Positions 23,677-31,178 of a stretch of DNA of 64,000 nucleotides are shown here, in pieces; the stretch's first letter is position 1; the number at the start of each line of letters is the position of its first letter. Origin of the DNA: Citrifermentans bemidjiense Bem. GTDB lineage: Bacteria > Desulfobacterota > Desulfuromonadia > Geobacterales > Geobacteraceae. The DNA lies in contig NC_011146.1 of assembly GCF_000020725.1 (NCBI RefSeq), positions 2,293,501-2,357,500 on the forward strand, given 5' to 3'. The position numbers were made by a program, and so were the translations under genes. The notes under the pieces were generated by a model. That model had not been told where the DNA came from and ran no database searches. It was given only the letters and a program-made list of their open reading frames with translations.

Positions 23677-24369
23677 ATGACAATAAAGGCAGCTATAAAG
23701 GGCTGGTTTGGCGAGGCGCAAGTGACGCTTGCGAAGAAGCTATTCCTAGACTCAGAAATCTATTTTGACCTTAATAACGTGACCATCCCAGCAGCCAACG
23801 GTACCACTCAGATAGACCACATCATAGTGTCTCTTTACGGCATTTTCATTGTCGAAACCAAGAACGTGGAAGGCTGGATTTTCGGGGATGCAAAGGGTCC
23901 GTCATGGACTCAAAACCTGTTCGGTAAGAAATCAAAATTTCAGAATCCATTGCATCAGAATTATAAGCATATCAAGACGCTATCTGACTTTTTGGGAATT
24001 GACGAAGGGAAATTTCATTCCCTGGTGTTCTTTACGTCCGACTGCACTTTTAAGACGGAACTCCCGCCAAACGTCATGAATCATGGCTATATTCCATATA
24101 TCAAAAGCAAGACGGATGTGCACTTTACGCCTGCTCAGGTTCAGGAGATCATTTCCTCAATAAAAACGGGAATGAAGCCAAAAACATGGTCGACCAGAAA
24201 AGAGCATGTAGCTGGCCTGAAGGAACGATTCAATAGCACAACAATATGCCCGAAGTGCAGTAAAGAACTAAAATTGCGCACTGTAAAATCTGGGGAAAAT
24301 GCAGGTAGTCAATTCTACGGTTGCTCAGGATTCCCGAAGTGCCGGTACACCAAGCCGGTAGATGATTGA
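23677..24369 (+). CDS. NERD-domain protein with topoisomerase-type zinc ribbon
   Basis: 230 residues. The NERD (nuclease-related) domain spans about 8-125, with GWFGEAQVTLAKKL, the core IDHIIVSLYGIFIVETKNVEGWIFG and the conserved Asp, Glu and Lys of the predicted nuclease site. A C-terminal zinc ribbon (about 192-225) has CPKC...GCSGFPKCRYTKP, as in topoisomerase I tails. Such proteins are predicted DNA-processing enzymes, often in mobile or defence regions. Here the gene stands alone amid repeats with AT-rich coding. Nuclease activity is inferred from the family. Confidence 0.87.
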   Translation: MTIKAAIKGWFGEAQVTLAKKLFLDSEIYFDLNNVTIPAANGTTQIDHIIVSLYGIFIVETKNVEGWIFGDAKGPSWTQNLFGKKSKFQNPLHQNYKHIKTLSDFLGIDEGKFHSLVFFTSDCTFKTELPPNVMNHGYIPYIKSKTDVHFTPAQVQEIISSIKTGMKPKTWSTRKEHVAGLKERFNSTTICPKCSKELKLRTVKSGENAGSQFYGCSGFPKCRYTKPVDD

Positions 24370-24587
24370 AAAGTAAAATTTACAGACGCGACCCCACAGA
24401 CGCACGATAACTGAAAAGGAGAGACCCTATGCCATAGGAGCGGACGGGGTCAGAGCTTGGGAATTTCAGGGGAGACAATACCGAGAATTCTAAACACATG
24501 AGGTGCAGGAGAAGATCCCACGCGGGTCGAGACAAACTTAAAAGTGGGCAGAAGTCTAAGTGATCAGCGTCTTAGTCCCTTTATGGA

Positions 24588-24619
24588 GGCCTGGGGGCAG
24601 GTCTTGTTTTTTGCTCATC
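24588..24619. repeat. Dispersed REP-like repeat, copy 2
   Basis: GGCCTGGGGGCAGGTCTTG and TTTTTTGCTCATCTGA; a one-base deletion relative to copy 1. It ends just inside the 3' end of the minus-strand gene at 24626. The preceding 24370-24587 shows no gene. Confidence 0.78.
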
Positions 24620-24625
24620 TGAGGT

Positions 24626-25033
24626 TCAGATGGACAGTAGACGGTGGAAAAAGGAACGGTACCGACGCAGCGCCAGCCTTAGATCTTCAGTGGAGACATC
24701 CCTGCCTCCATCCCACTGGGCCTCGAGCTTTGCTCGTTCGTCGGCGAAGGTTTCAGCCAGGCGCTTCATCGCCTCCGCCACCAGGCTGTCCGCCTGTTCA
24801 ACGGCTTTTCGCGGCTCGTCAACGAATCCCGTCTGTATGCCATCCCAGCGGGTGCGGAGATCGTTCGCTTCCCCGACCGAAAGAAGCGGGGCCGCCGACT
24901 CTTCTGTCGGCTGCCTCTCGCCCCCCTCGGTGACTGGGACATTTACCGGTGCTGTTGGCTCGCAGCGTCCAGCTAAATCCGCAGTGGAAAACGTCTCTTT
25001 TCTCTCGTCCTTTCCAATAGGTTTTTCGTCCAT
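24626..25033 (-). CDS. Soluble FVDEPR-type hypothetical protein
   Basis: 135 residues without signal or membrane segment. After an acidic, Pro-rich N-terminus, residues about 50-90 and 113-133 match the membrane-anchored neighbour: W-x2-IQ-x2-FVDEPR-x-AV-x2-AD-x-L and STEDLR-x-A-x3-YR-x2-F. It lacks the middle portion of its paralogue. It starts 23 nt after that gene, in one operon. The family occurs widely but has no known function. Confidence 0.7.
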   Translation of the reverse strand: MDEKPIGKDERKETFSTADLAGRCEPTAPVNVPVTEGGERQPTEESAAPLLSVGEANDLRTRWDGIQTGFVDEPRKAVEQADSLVAEAMKRLAETFADERAKLEAQWDGGRDVSTEDLRLALRRYRSFFHRLLSI

Positions 25034-25056
25034 TTAATCCTCCCTTTGTCGATACG

Positions 25057-25623
25057 CTACTTTTTCAGCACTCCCGCACTTGGCGTCTCCGGTTCGCCGA
25101 CGAGGTCGGTAAAGAGGGTGCGGTAATGTATCATCGCCTGCCGCAGGTCTTCCGTGCTCGCCTGCCCCTTTGCATGGCGTAGCGCGATGTCGTGCCCCGT
25201 CCGGTAATGCTCCACGACCCTTGGATGCTCAACGGAGATGTCCGCCGCACGCTGTTCGAAATCACTGATCGGGTATCCACGTTTGGCCATCACCTTCCCT
25301 AGAAGTTGATCCGCTTCCATCACCGCACCTCTTGGCTCGTCGACGAAGCGTTTCTGGATGTTCCCCCAAGACTCCTTGAACCGTGCAGCATCCTCCGAAG
25401 TGAGGGGACGGATGTGCAGGCGCTCCACACGTTTTTCCCGTTCTTTAAGCTCGGTCTCCGCGCGTGTCCGGTCCCCGGTCTCCTTCAGGGTGTGGTCATA
25501 TTCGGAACCGAACCGACCCCTCAGTTCTTCGGTCTTGTGTTTCCGGAGCAGTAGATAGAGCGCGAGCACGACAATCACGACGACAATGACCACACCGATG
25601 ATGGCAAGTGTCCCCTCGTTCAT
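25057..25623 (-). CDS. Membrane-anchored FVDEPR-type hypothetical protein
   Basis: 188 residues with a single N-terminal membrane segment (about residues 6-27, LAIIGVVIVVVIVVLALYLL), a charged coiled-coil stretch (about 45-72), then the FVDEPR domain (about 75-180). The latter has SWGNIQKRFVDEPRGAVMEAD and GQASTEDLRQAMIHYRTLF. It faces the cytoplasm if the short N-terminus is outside. It is upstream in an operon with its soluble paralogue. Function unknown; a stress-related role cannot be supported from sequence. Confidence 0.75.
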   Translation of the reverse strand: MNEGTLAIIGVVIVVVIVVLALYLLLRKHKTEELRGRFGSEYDHTLKETGDRTRAETELKEREKRVERLHIRPLTSEDAARFKESWGNIQKRFVDEPRGAVMEADQLLGKVMAKRGYPISDFEQRAADISVEHPRVVEHYRTGHDIALRHAKGQASTEDLRQAMIHYRTLFTDLVGEPETPSAGVLKK

Positions 25624-25639
25624 GTTAACCTCCGAATTT

Positions 25640-25910
25640 GTAGGCTTTAATTCGACCCCGCATGTATACCACCCTTTGAGCCTACTTCAAATGCGTCCAG
25701 AGACATGGCAGTTGGGGTAACTGACAAGGTTGAAAGGTGGGAAGAGCCTGTTTGGTAAGCCGATGTGAGGGCACGAAACCGGCGAGGGATGTAATCTGTG
25801 TCGATAGTAAGTGAGAGGGCAAAAGGCTTATTCAGCAGGGCGATCCGAAAGACTGGACCAATGGCGCGATGGCATAATAGGAAAATGACGCATCGCTAGC
25901 GGGACTTTTA
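25640..25910 (+). other. Noncoding block, possible group II intron relic
   Basis: No credible ORF. Between about 25715 and 25880 the purine-rich sequence resembles the ribozyme portion of bacterial group II introns, with words such as GGTAAGCCGATGTGAGGGCA, GAGAGGGCAAAAGGCTTATT and GCAGGGCGATCCGAAAGACT. No reverse transcriptase or domain V was identified. This is recognition by general resemblance only. Confidence 0.3.
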
Positions 25911-25918
25911 CTCACTCG

Positions 25919-26064
25919 CGGATCAGATCTTGTATCTTGGTCATTTGAGTCAGAGGGGACATTGGTAAGTTGCGTAAGTTGTTAAACGTCGAGAGAACAA
26001 AAGGGGGCATATAGGGAAGCTGGAGCTTCGGACGCCTTACGTTCCCAAGGTCGACTTTGGGAAC
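25919..26064. repeat. Degenerate REP copy 3 and a ttcccaag palindrome
   Basis: GGATCAGATCTTGTATCTTG and GTCATTTGA (25920-25948) is a diverged copy of the REP at 23456. GTTCCCAAGG-TCGA-CTTTGGGAAC (26041-26064) is a palindrome also seen in purer form at 55785-55810. No gene in between. Confidence 0.7.
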
Positions 26065-26197
26065 TCGGGAAATTATGGCAGGGGAGGGGGAATAAGGAGT
26101 GGCCAATCAGATTCTGGTCTAGATATGGCTTTTTTCTCTCAGGCGTGCTAGCTTTGTCGCCGCTAACTCATCTAATCCAACCAGGAGGGGCCGCAAG

Positions 26198-27244
26198 CTG
26201 CCTGCTTTTTCCGGACAGATCTTCGCTATTCTTTCCGCCGCGCTTTTTGGCGTGTCGCCGGTCTTCTGCAAGATGCTCATCGGGGACATGTCGCCGGCTC
26301 TGCTCGCGGGGCTTCTCTACCTCGGCTCGGGCCTCGGCCTGCAACTCGTCCTTTTTTTCCAACGCAAAAACTCCCTCCATGAACTGTCGCACCTCTCGCC
26401 GCGACACCGGCTCAAGCTGATCGGCGCGGTTATCTCTGGCGGCATCATAGCCCCTCTCTGCCTCGCCTTCGGCATCAAGTACGGCACCGCTTCGGAGGTT
26501 TCGCTGCTCCTCAACCTGGAGACGGTGGCAACCACTCTGATAGCCTGGCTCATCTTCAAGGAGTACATCGGCCCCTACGTCTGGACCGGCAAGGTGCTGA
26601 TCCTCATAGGCGCCGGCTTGGTAGTGCTGAAAGCGGAAGGGGGAATGTCCTTCTCTACCTCCGGGCTCCTGGTTATCTGCGCCTGCATCTTCTGGGGCAT
26701 CGACAACAACCTGACCCGGGACGTGGAGGAACTTTCCTCCACGGTGCTCGCCTCTGTGAAAGGATTCGCCGCGGGTCTCTTTTCCATCTTCCTGGCGCTC
26801 GTCTTTACCACCGGATCGGCCACGCCCTCGCAAATCTACGGGGCCTTGGCTGTCGGCGCTCTCAGCTACGGGTTGAGCCTGGTCTTGTTCGTCGAGGCCC
26901 TGCGGAAGATTGGAGCGGCAAGAACCGCTACCTTTTTCGCAGTCGGTCCTTTCTTCGGCACGCTCCTATCGGTGGCGCTTCTGGGAGAGCGCCCACCTGC
27001 TGCTTACTGGATAGCCACGGTGCTGATGCTGGCTGGCATTGCGCTGCTCTACCTGGAAGTGCACCGTCACAGCCACGCGCATGAGGAAATGGCTCATACT
27101 CATCCTCATATCCACGACGAGCACCACGATCACGAGCATCCGGAAGGGGAGGGCGCTCTCTCTCACGACCATCATCACGTCCATCGCCCTATGAACCACT
27201 CGCATGTCCACTGGCCAGATATTCACCACCAGCATCCTCACTGA
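26198..27244 (+). CDS. DMT-family (EamA) transporter with a His-rich tail
   Basis: About 348 residues if translation starts at CTG 26198, 7 nt after AGGAGGGG; there is no ATG, GTG or TTG in frame between the upstream stop and GTG 26252. The CTG start gives a complete first membrane helix (GQIFAILSAALFGVSPVFCK), whereas the GTG start cuts it in half. Ten helices form two EamA repeats. The cytoplasmic C-terminus (last about 60 residues) contains some 25 histidines and probably binds Zn, Ni or Co, suggesting a metal-linked exporter. Substrate unknown. Confidence 0.8.
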   Translation: MPAFSGQIFAILSAALFGVSPVFCKMLIGDMSPALLAGLLYLGSGLGLQLVLFFQRKNSLHELSHLSPRHRLKLIGAVISGGIIAPLCLAFGIKYGTASEVSLLLNLETVATTLIAWLIFKEYIGPYVWTGKVLILIGAGLVVLKAEGGMSFSTSGLLVICACIFWGIDNNLTRDVEELSSTVLASVKGFAAGLFSIFLALVFTTGSATPSQIYGALAVGALSYGLSLVLFVEALRKIGAARTATFFAVGPFFGTLLSVALLGERPPAAYWIATVLMLAGIALLYLEVHRHSHAHEEMAHTHPHIHDEHHDHEHPEGEGALSHDHHHVHRPMNHSHVHWPDIHHQHPH

Positions 27245-27337
27245 ATAACTATCGGCTTCGCCTTGACAAACCGCGCTGTATCAGGAAACTTTTAAAGTTT
27301 TTTAACTTGTCCGTTCCTGTCACAGCGAGGCCTATTC

Positions 27338-28663
27338 ATGGACGATTTGCTTGCCGCGCGTGCCCTTATGGGTGTTTCGCTTGCCTTTCACATAGTCTAC
27401 GCGACTATAGGCATCGGTCTTCCGCTGTTGTTGATGCTTGCGGAAGGGTTGGCGCTCAAAACCGGAGATGAAGAGTGGCACGAGGTCGCACGGCGCTGGA
27501 TCAGGCCGGCTGCGGTACTCTTCGCCATCGGCGCCGTCTCTGGAACGATCCTCTCATTCGAGCTCGGACTCCTTTGGCCTAAGTTCATGGTCTTTGCCGG
27601 GCCTATGATAGGCCTTGCCTTCTCGATGGAAGGATTCGCCTTTTTCACCGAGGCCATTTTCCTCGCCCTTTACAGCTACGGCGAGCAGCGCTTGTCCCGC
27701 CGCGCCCAGTTCTTCTGTACCGTTCCCATGGTCGTAGCCTCCGCTATTTCGGCGGTCTTCGTCATCAGCGCCAACGGCTGGATGAACACACCTTCGGGCT
27801 TCCGAATGGTCAATGGCGTTGCTTCCGACATCCACCCGCTGGTTGCCTTTGCCAATCAGGCCTGGCCGCACCAGGCAGTACATGGAACCTTCGCCGCATA
27901 CGTAGCCACAGGTTTCGCGATGGCGGGGTTTTACGCAGCGGATCTTTTGCGCGGCAGGAAGACGACGCAGGTGAAGAAGGCGCTGACCCTATCCCTCGCG
28001 GTCGGCACCTTGGCCTTGCCGCTGATGCTTATGAGCGGGGACTGGGCGGCGGAAGCGCTCGCTGAGCATCAGAAGGCGAAACTCGCGGCGGCCGAGGCGC
28101 ATTTCAAGACAATGGCGGCGGCGCCTCTTGTCATTGGCGGCTGGCCGGACCCAGAGACCGGTACCGTCCGCTACGCGATAAAGATCCCCAAGCTTCTCAG
28201 CTACCTTGCCAACGGCGACGCCAATTCGGTGGTGCAGGGGCTGGACGCTTTCCCTCTAGGAAGCACTCCCGACCCGCGCATCGTGCACCCCTTCTTCGAT
28301 CTCATGGTGGGCTCTTCCTTCGTCATGGCCGCAGCTGCCGCCTGGTTCTGGTGGCTTCGCTGGCGCGAAAAGGAAGTGACGCTGAAACGGGGCGCATTGA
28401 TCCTGGTCCTCATCGCGGCCCCGTTCGGCATGATCGCTTTGGAGAGCGGTTGGATGGTTACCGAGTTCGGCAGGCAACCGTGGATCATCCAAGGCTATCT
28501 CCGTACCTCAGAGGCCGTGACGCCCAACGGCGGTCTGCTGCTGATCTTCGCCACTTTCCTCATGGTCTACCTGGCGCTTTCGGTGGGGATACTGAGGCTT
28601 TTGCTCCGTCCGCAGGGTAGGGGGGAGGAGGGGGAAGAAGGAGAGGAGGTGCTCCATGGCTGA
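27338..28663 (+). CDS. cydA: Cytochrome bd-type quinol oxidase subunit I
   Basis: 441 residues; a membrane subunit binding hemes b558, b595 and d. An N-terminal His at about residue 18 (SLAFHIVYATIGIG) and GRQPW near residue 380 are typical ligand and quinol-site motifs. The Q-loop is short, as in cyanide-insensitive (CioA) oxidases. It reduces O2 to water at high affinity, protecting an anaerobe from oxygen. It overlaps cydB by 8 nt. A TTGACA lies in the 93-nt upstream gap but no well-spaced -10 is seen. Confidence 0.93.
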   Translation: MDDLLAARALMGVSLAFHIVYATIGIGLPLLLMLAEGLALKTGDEEWHEVARRWIRPAAVLFAIGAVSGTILSFELGLLWPKFMVFAGPMIGLAFSMEGFAFFTEAIFLALYSYGEQRLSRRAQFFCTVPMVVASAISAVFVISANGWMNTPSGFRMVNGVASDIHPLVAFANQAWPHQAVHGTFAAYVATGFAMAGFYAADLLRGRKTTQVKKALTLSLAVGTLALPLMLMSGDWAAEALAEHQKAKLAAAEAHFKTMAAAPLVIGGWPDPETGTVRYAIKIPKLLSYLANGDANSVVQGLDAFPLGSTPDPRIVHPFFDLMVGSSFVMAAAAAWFWWLRWREKEVTLKRGALILVLIAAPFGMIALESGWMVTEFGRQPWIIQGYLRTSEAVTPNGGLLLIFATFLMVYLALSVGILRLLLRPQGRGEEGEEGEEVLHG

Positions 28664-29699
28664 TCCGGTAATTCTCGCTGCCATAGTCCTCGTTGCCGGC
28701 CTTCTCATGTACGCGCTCTTCGCCGGTGCCGACTTCGGCGGAGGCATCTGGACCGCTCTCGCTTTCGGGCCGCGCGCGCGGGAGCAGAGGGAAGCGCTCT
28801 TCAACGCCATCGGCCCGGTGTGGGAAACGAACCACGTATGGCTCATCTTCGTGATTGTCACCCTCTTCACAGCCTTTCCCGCCGGTTTCGGCAACCTCTT
28901 CGTCGTGCTGATGACCCCTTTGGTGTTGGCCCTGGTTGGGATCAACTTCAGGGGCGCTGCCTTTGCCTTCCGCCACTTCGGCAGGGAGTCGAAGAAAGAG
29001 ACCCCAGTCAGCGCCCGCGTCTTCGAGATCGCCAGCGTGCTCACGCCCTTCACGCTGGGGCTCGCGGTATCCGCCACCGCTGCCGGGAGGATCGTCATCG
29101 CCGGGCACATGCCGACCGAACACGTTTCCGCCTGGCTCAACCCCTTCACCCTATTGGGCGGGGTGGTCGGCATGGCGATCTGCGCCTACTTGGCGCCGGT
29201 TTACATGACGGTGCGCGTCACGGGGAGCCTGCAGGAGGACTTCAGGAAGGAGTCACTGATTGCCGGGTTGGCCCTGGGCATTCTCACCTCGCTGATGATA
29301 CCGCTGGCGCACTACCAGGCGCCGCTTTTCGCCGAAAGGCTGTTCAACTCGTGGCCCATGCTGTTCGTGATGTTGGCGATACTTACCGGCGTGATCACCG
29401 AGTCTTTGCTCTGGCTGCGGCGCTACTTCTGGGCGCAGCTTATGGCCGGCGCGACCATCGTCTTCACCATGGCTGGCTTCATTGCGGCGCTCAATCCCGA
29501 TATCCTGATCGGGCAATTGACCCTGCGTGCCGCCGCGGCGCCGCATACGACCCTGGTCGCATTTCTAGCCGTTCTGCCGATTGGGGCTTTGATCCTGGTT
29601 CCTTCGCTGGTTTACCTGTACTGGACTTTCAGGGGGGAGCCGTCCACCGATATGCCGCCGGCTGGGAAGGGTGGGGGACAGGGCGCGCCCCCTCCCTGA
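28656..29699 (+). CDS. cydB: Cytochrome bd-type quinol oxidase subunit II
   Basis: 347 residues with eight to nine membrane helices and the family hallmark ADFGGGIWTALAFGP near the N-terminus and GPVWETNHVWLIF at about 50. It forms the heterodimer with CydA. No CydX-like small subunit and no cydDC exporter are encoded nearby. The stop is followed by a GC-rich palindromic stretch (29698-29725). Confidence 0.93.
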   Translation: MADPVILAAIVLVAGLLMYALFAGADFGGGIWTALAFGPRAREQREALFNAIGPVWETNHVWLIFVIVTLFTAFPAGFGNLFVVLMTPLVLALVGINFRGAAFAFRHFGRESKKETPVSARVFEIASVLTPFTLGLAVSATAAGRIVIAGHMPTEHVSAWLNPFTLLGGVVGMAICAYLAPVYMTVRVTGSLQEDFRKESLIAGLALGILTSLMIPLAHYQAPLFAERLFNSWPMLFVMLAILTGVITESLLWLRRYFWAQLMAGATIVFTMAGFIAALNPDILIGQLTLRAAAAPHTTLVAFLAVLPIGALILVPSLVYLYWTFRGEPSTDMPPAGKGGGQGAPPP

Positions 29700-29852
29700 C
29701 CCTCCCCCTCCGGGGGCGGGGACTTGGCTGAGCCCGGCTTTCTCTGAAGCAGCGGCCTTGCGGAAAAGGACTTTCAATCAGGGGGAAAATGGAGTATTCG
29801 GTACTGTCGGCTCTAGCCGGTAGTGCCAACAACAGCTTTCCGAGGTGGCAAC

Positions 29853-30308
29853 ATGGCGGAACTAACTACTGAGATAACTCTTGAGGCGCCGGTAGAGAGA
29901 ATCTGGCAACTGTTGACGGACTTTGGACTCTATCCCGAATGGAACCCTCTCTTTATCAAGGCGACGGGACCAATCAATCCTGGAGAACGGTTCGACCTCG
30001 TGGTGAAACTTCCCGGTATGGATCCATTCCCCATCAAGCCGGTACTGCAGGAGGCGGAGCCGAAGTTGCGGCTGTGCTGGAAAAGCAGCATGATCTCCAG
30101 CGTGGTGCTTAGTTGGACCTTCTGTTACGAGCTGCAAAGCCTGTCCCCGGAACGTTTGAGGATAACCCAGCGCTCTTCGTTCCAGGGGCTCCTTGCGCCG
30201 CTCTTCACCTTCGCCATGAAGAAGCCGGTGACCGACGGCATGAATTCCCTGAACGACGCGCTCAAGCGCTGGGGCGAGAAGGGTAACGTCAGCTGCATGA
30301 AGTGCTGA
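29853..30308 (+). CDS. SRPBCC (START/Bet v1-like) domain protein
   Basis: 151 residues from ATG 29853 after GAGGTGG. Typical SRPBCC start, TTEITLEAPVERIWQLLTDF-LYPEWNP, then GERFDLVVKLPGM and a final helix, GMNSLNDALKRWGE. These proteins form hydrophobic ligand cups; the ligand is unknown. It is not obviously operonic with cydAB. Confidence 0.82.
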   Translation: MAELTTEITLEAPVERIWQLLTDFGLYPEWNPLFIKATGPINPGERFDLVVKLPGMDPFPIKPVLQEAEPKLRLCWKSSMISSVVLSWTFCYELQSLSPERLRITQRSSFQGLLAPLFTFAMKKPVTDGMNSLNDALKRWGEKGNVSCMKC

Positions 30309-30538
30309 ATCTCGATGAAAATCTGATTTTTCAAGACCAGGCACCGGTTCATCCCGGTTCATCGGCACCGGTCCAACCTCTCGATACGCCTATCGCTTTG
30401 TCTCGTCTGAAAAACTGTCGCTTCCTGCTTTACTCCCATTAACATCCCGCTGGCGCTCCGGTGGAAAAAAGGGTATTATCGCCGACGCTCCCTCATTAGG
30501 GTGCCGTGCGCTTTACTACTTCTCCTGAGGAGCGACCG

Positions 30539-31066
30539 ATGCAAGATTTTCCCGTTGTTCAGCTTCCCGAATCCATCCTTGACCTGCCGCAGGTCCGCGC
30601 CCAATGGCCCGGCACCTGTTTCGTCTGTTCCCAGGGGCATCCCCATGGCCTGCGCCTTCGCTTCCACCACACCGACGTCGGCGTCGCCTGCGTCTGCCGC
30701 ATCCCCGCCGGCTACTGTGGCTTCGACGGCATGGTTCACGGCGGCATCATCTCGGCCCTCATGGACGAGGCGGCGGCCTATTCGCTCTTCGCCCGCCACG
30801 GCAAGCTCGGCGTGACGCGGGAGATGCAGACCCGATTCTTGAAGCCGGTCCCCACCGAAACGGAGCTCCGGGTAGTGGGGCAGATCGTTTCTTTCGCCGC
30901 TACGCAGGCGGAGGTCTCCATGGCCATCTTCGACGCGGCCGGACAGCGTCTCGCCGAAGGACGCACCTTCTGGGCCTTCCCGCGCCTCTCCCGCATCGCC
31001 GCCCTGGCAGGGGTTGAGGAAGCCGTTCTGCAGCGCTTTCTGGACGACTGCCAGGTGGTGGGGTAG
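30539..31066 (+). CDS. PaaI-type hotdog thioesterase
   Basis: 175 residues from ATG 30539 after GAGGAG. The hotdog core carries GMVHGGIISALMDEAAAY, the PaaI/YbgC-type active-site loop, preceded by CFVCSQGHPHGLRLRF. It likely hydrolyses acyl-CoA thioesters in the cytoplasm. An acyl-CoA ligase gene follows 112 nt later, which supports a role in acyl-CoA metabolism. The 30309-30538 gap holds no recognisable element. Confidence 0.85.
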   Translation: MQDFPVVQLPESILDLPQVRAQWPGTCFVCSQGHPHGLRLRFHHTDVGVACVCRIPAGYCGFDGMVHGGIISALMDEAAAYSLFARHGKLGVTREMQTRFLKPVPTETELRVVGQIVSFAATQAEVSMAIFDAAGQRLAEGRTFWAFPRLSRIAALAGVEEAVLQRFLDDCQVVG

Positions 31067-31178
31067 GAAGCATTTGAGATTGGACGAAACAGGTCCCCCC
31101 TCCCAGGCGGGAGGGGGGGAGCAGACCTGCACTTTTCCGGCGGCATAGCCGGTTTTATTTGAAACAGGAGACCCATTG

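Noticed and set aside
25912..26106. 64-codon minus-strand frame
   Set aside because: It spans the degenerate REP copy and the ttcccaag palindrome; no ribosome site.
27241..27337. FNR-type site or sigma-70 promoter for cydAB
   Set aside because: TTGACA is present but no matching -10 at normal spacing and no TTGAT-N4-ATCAA palindrome.
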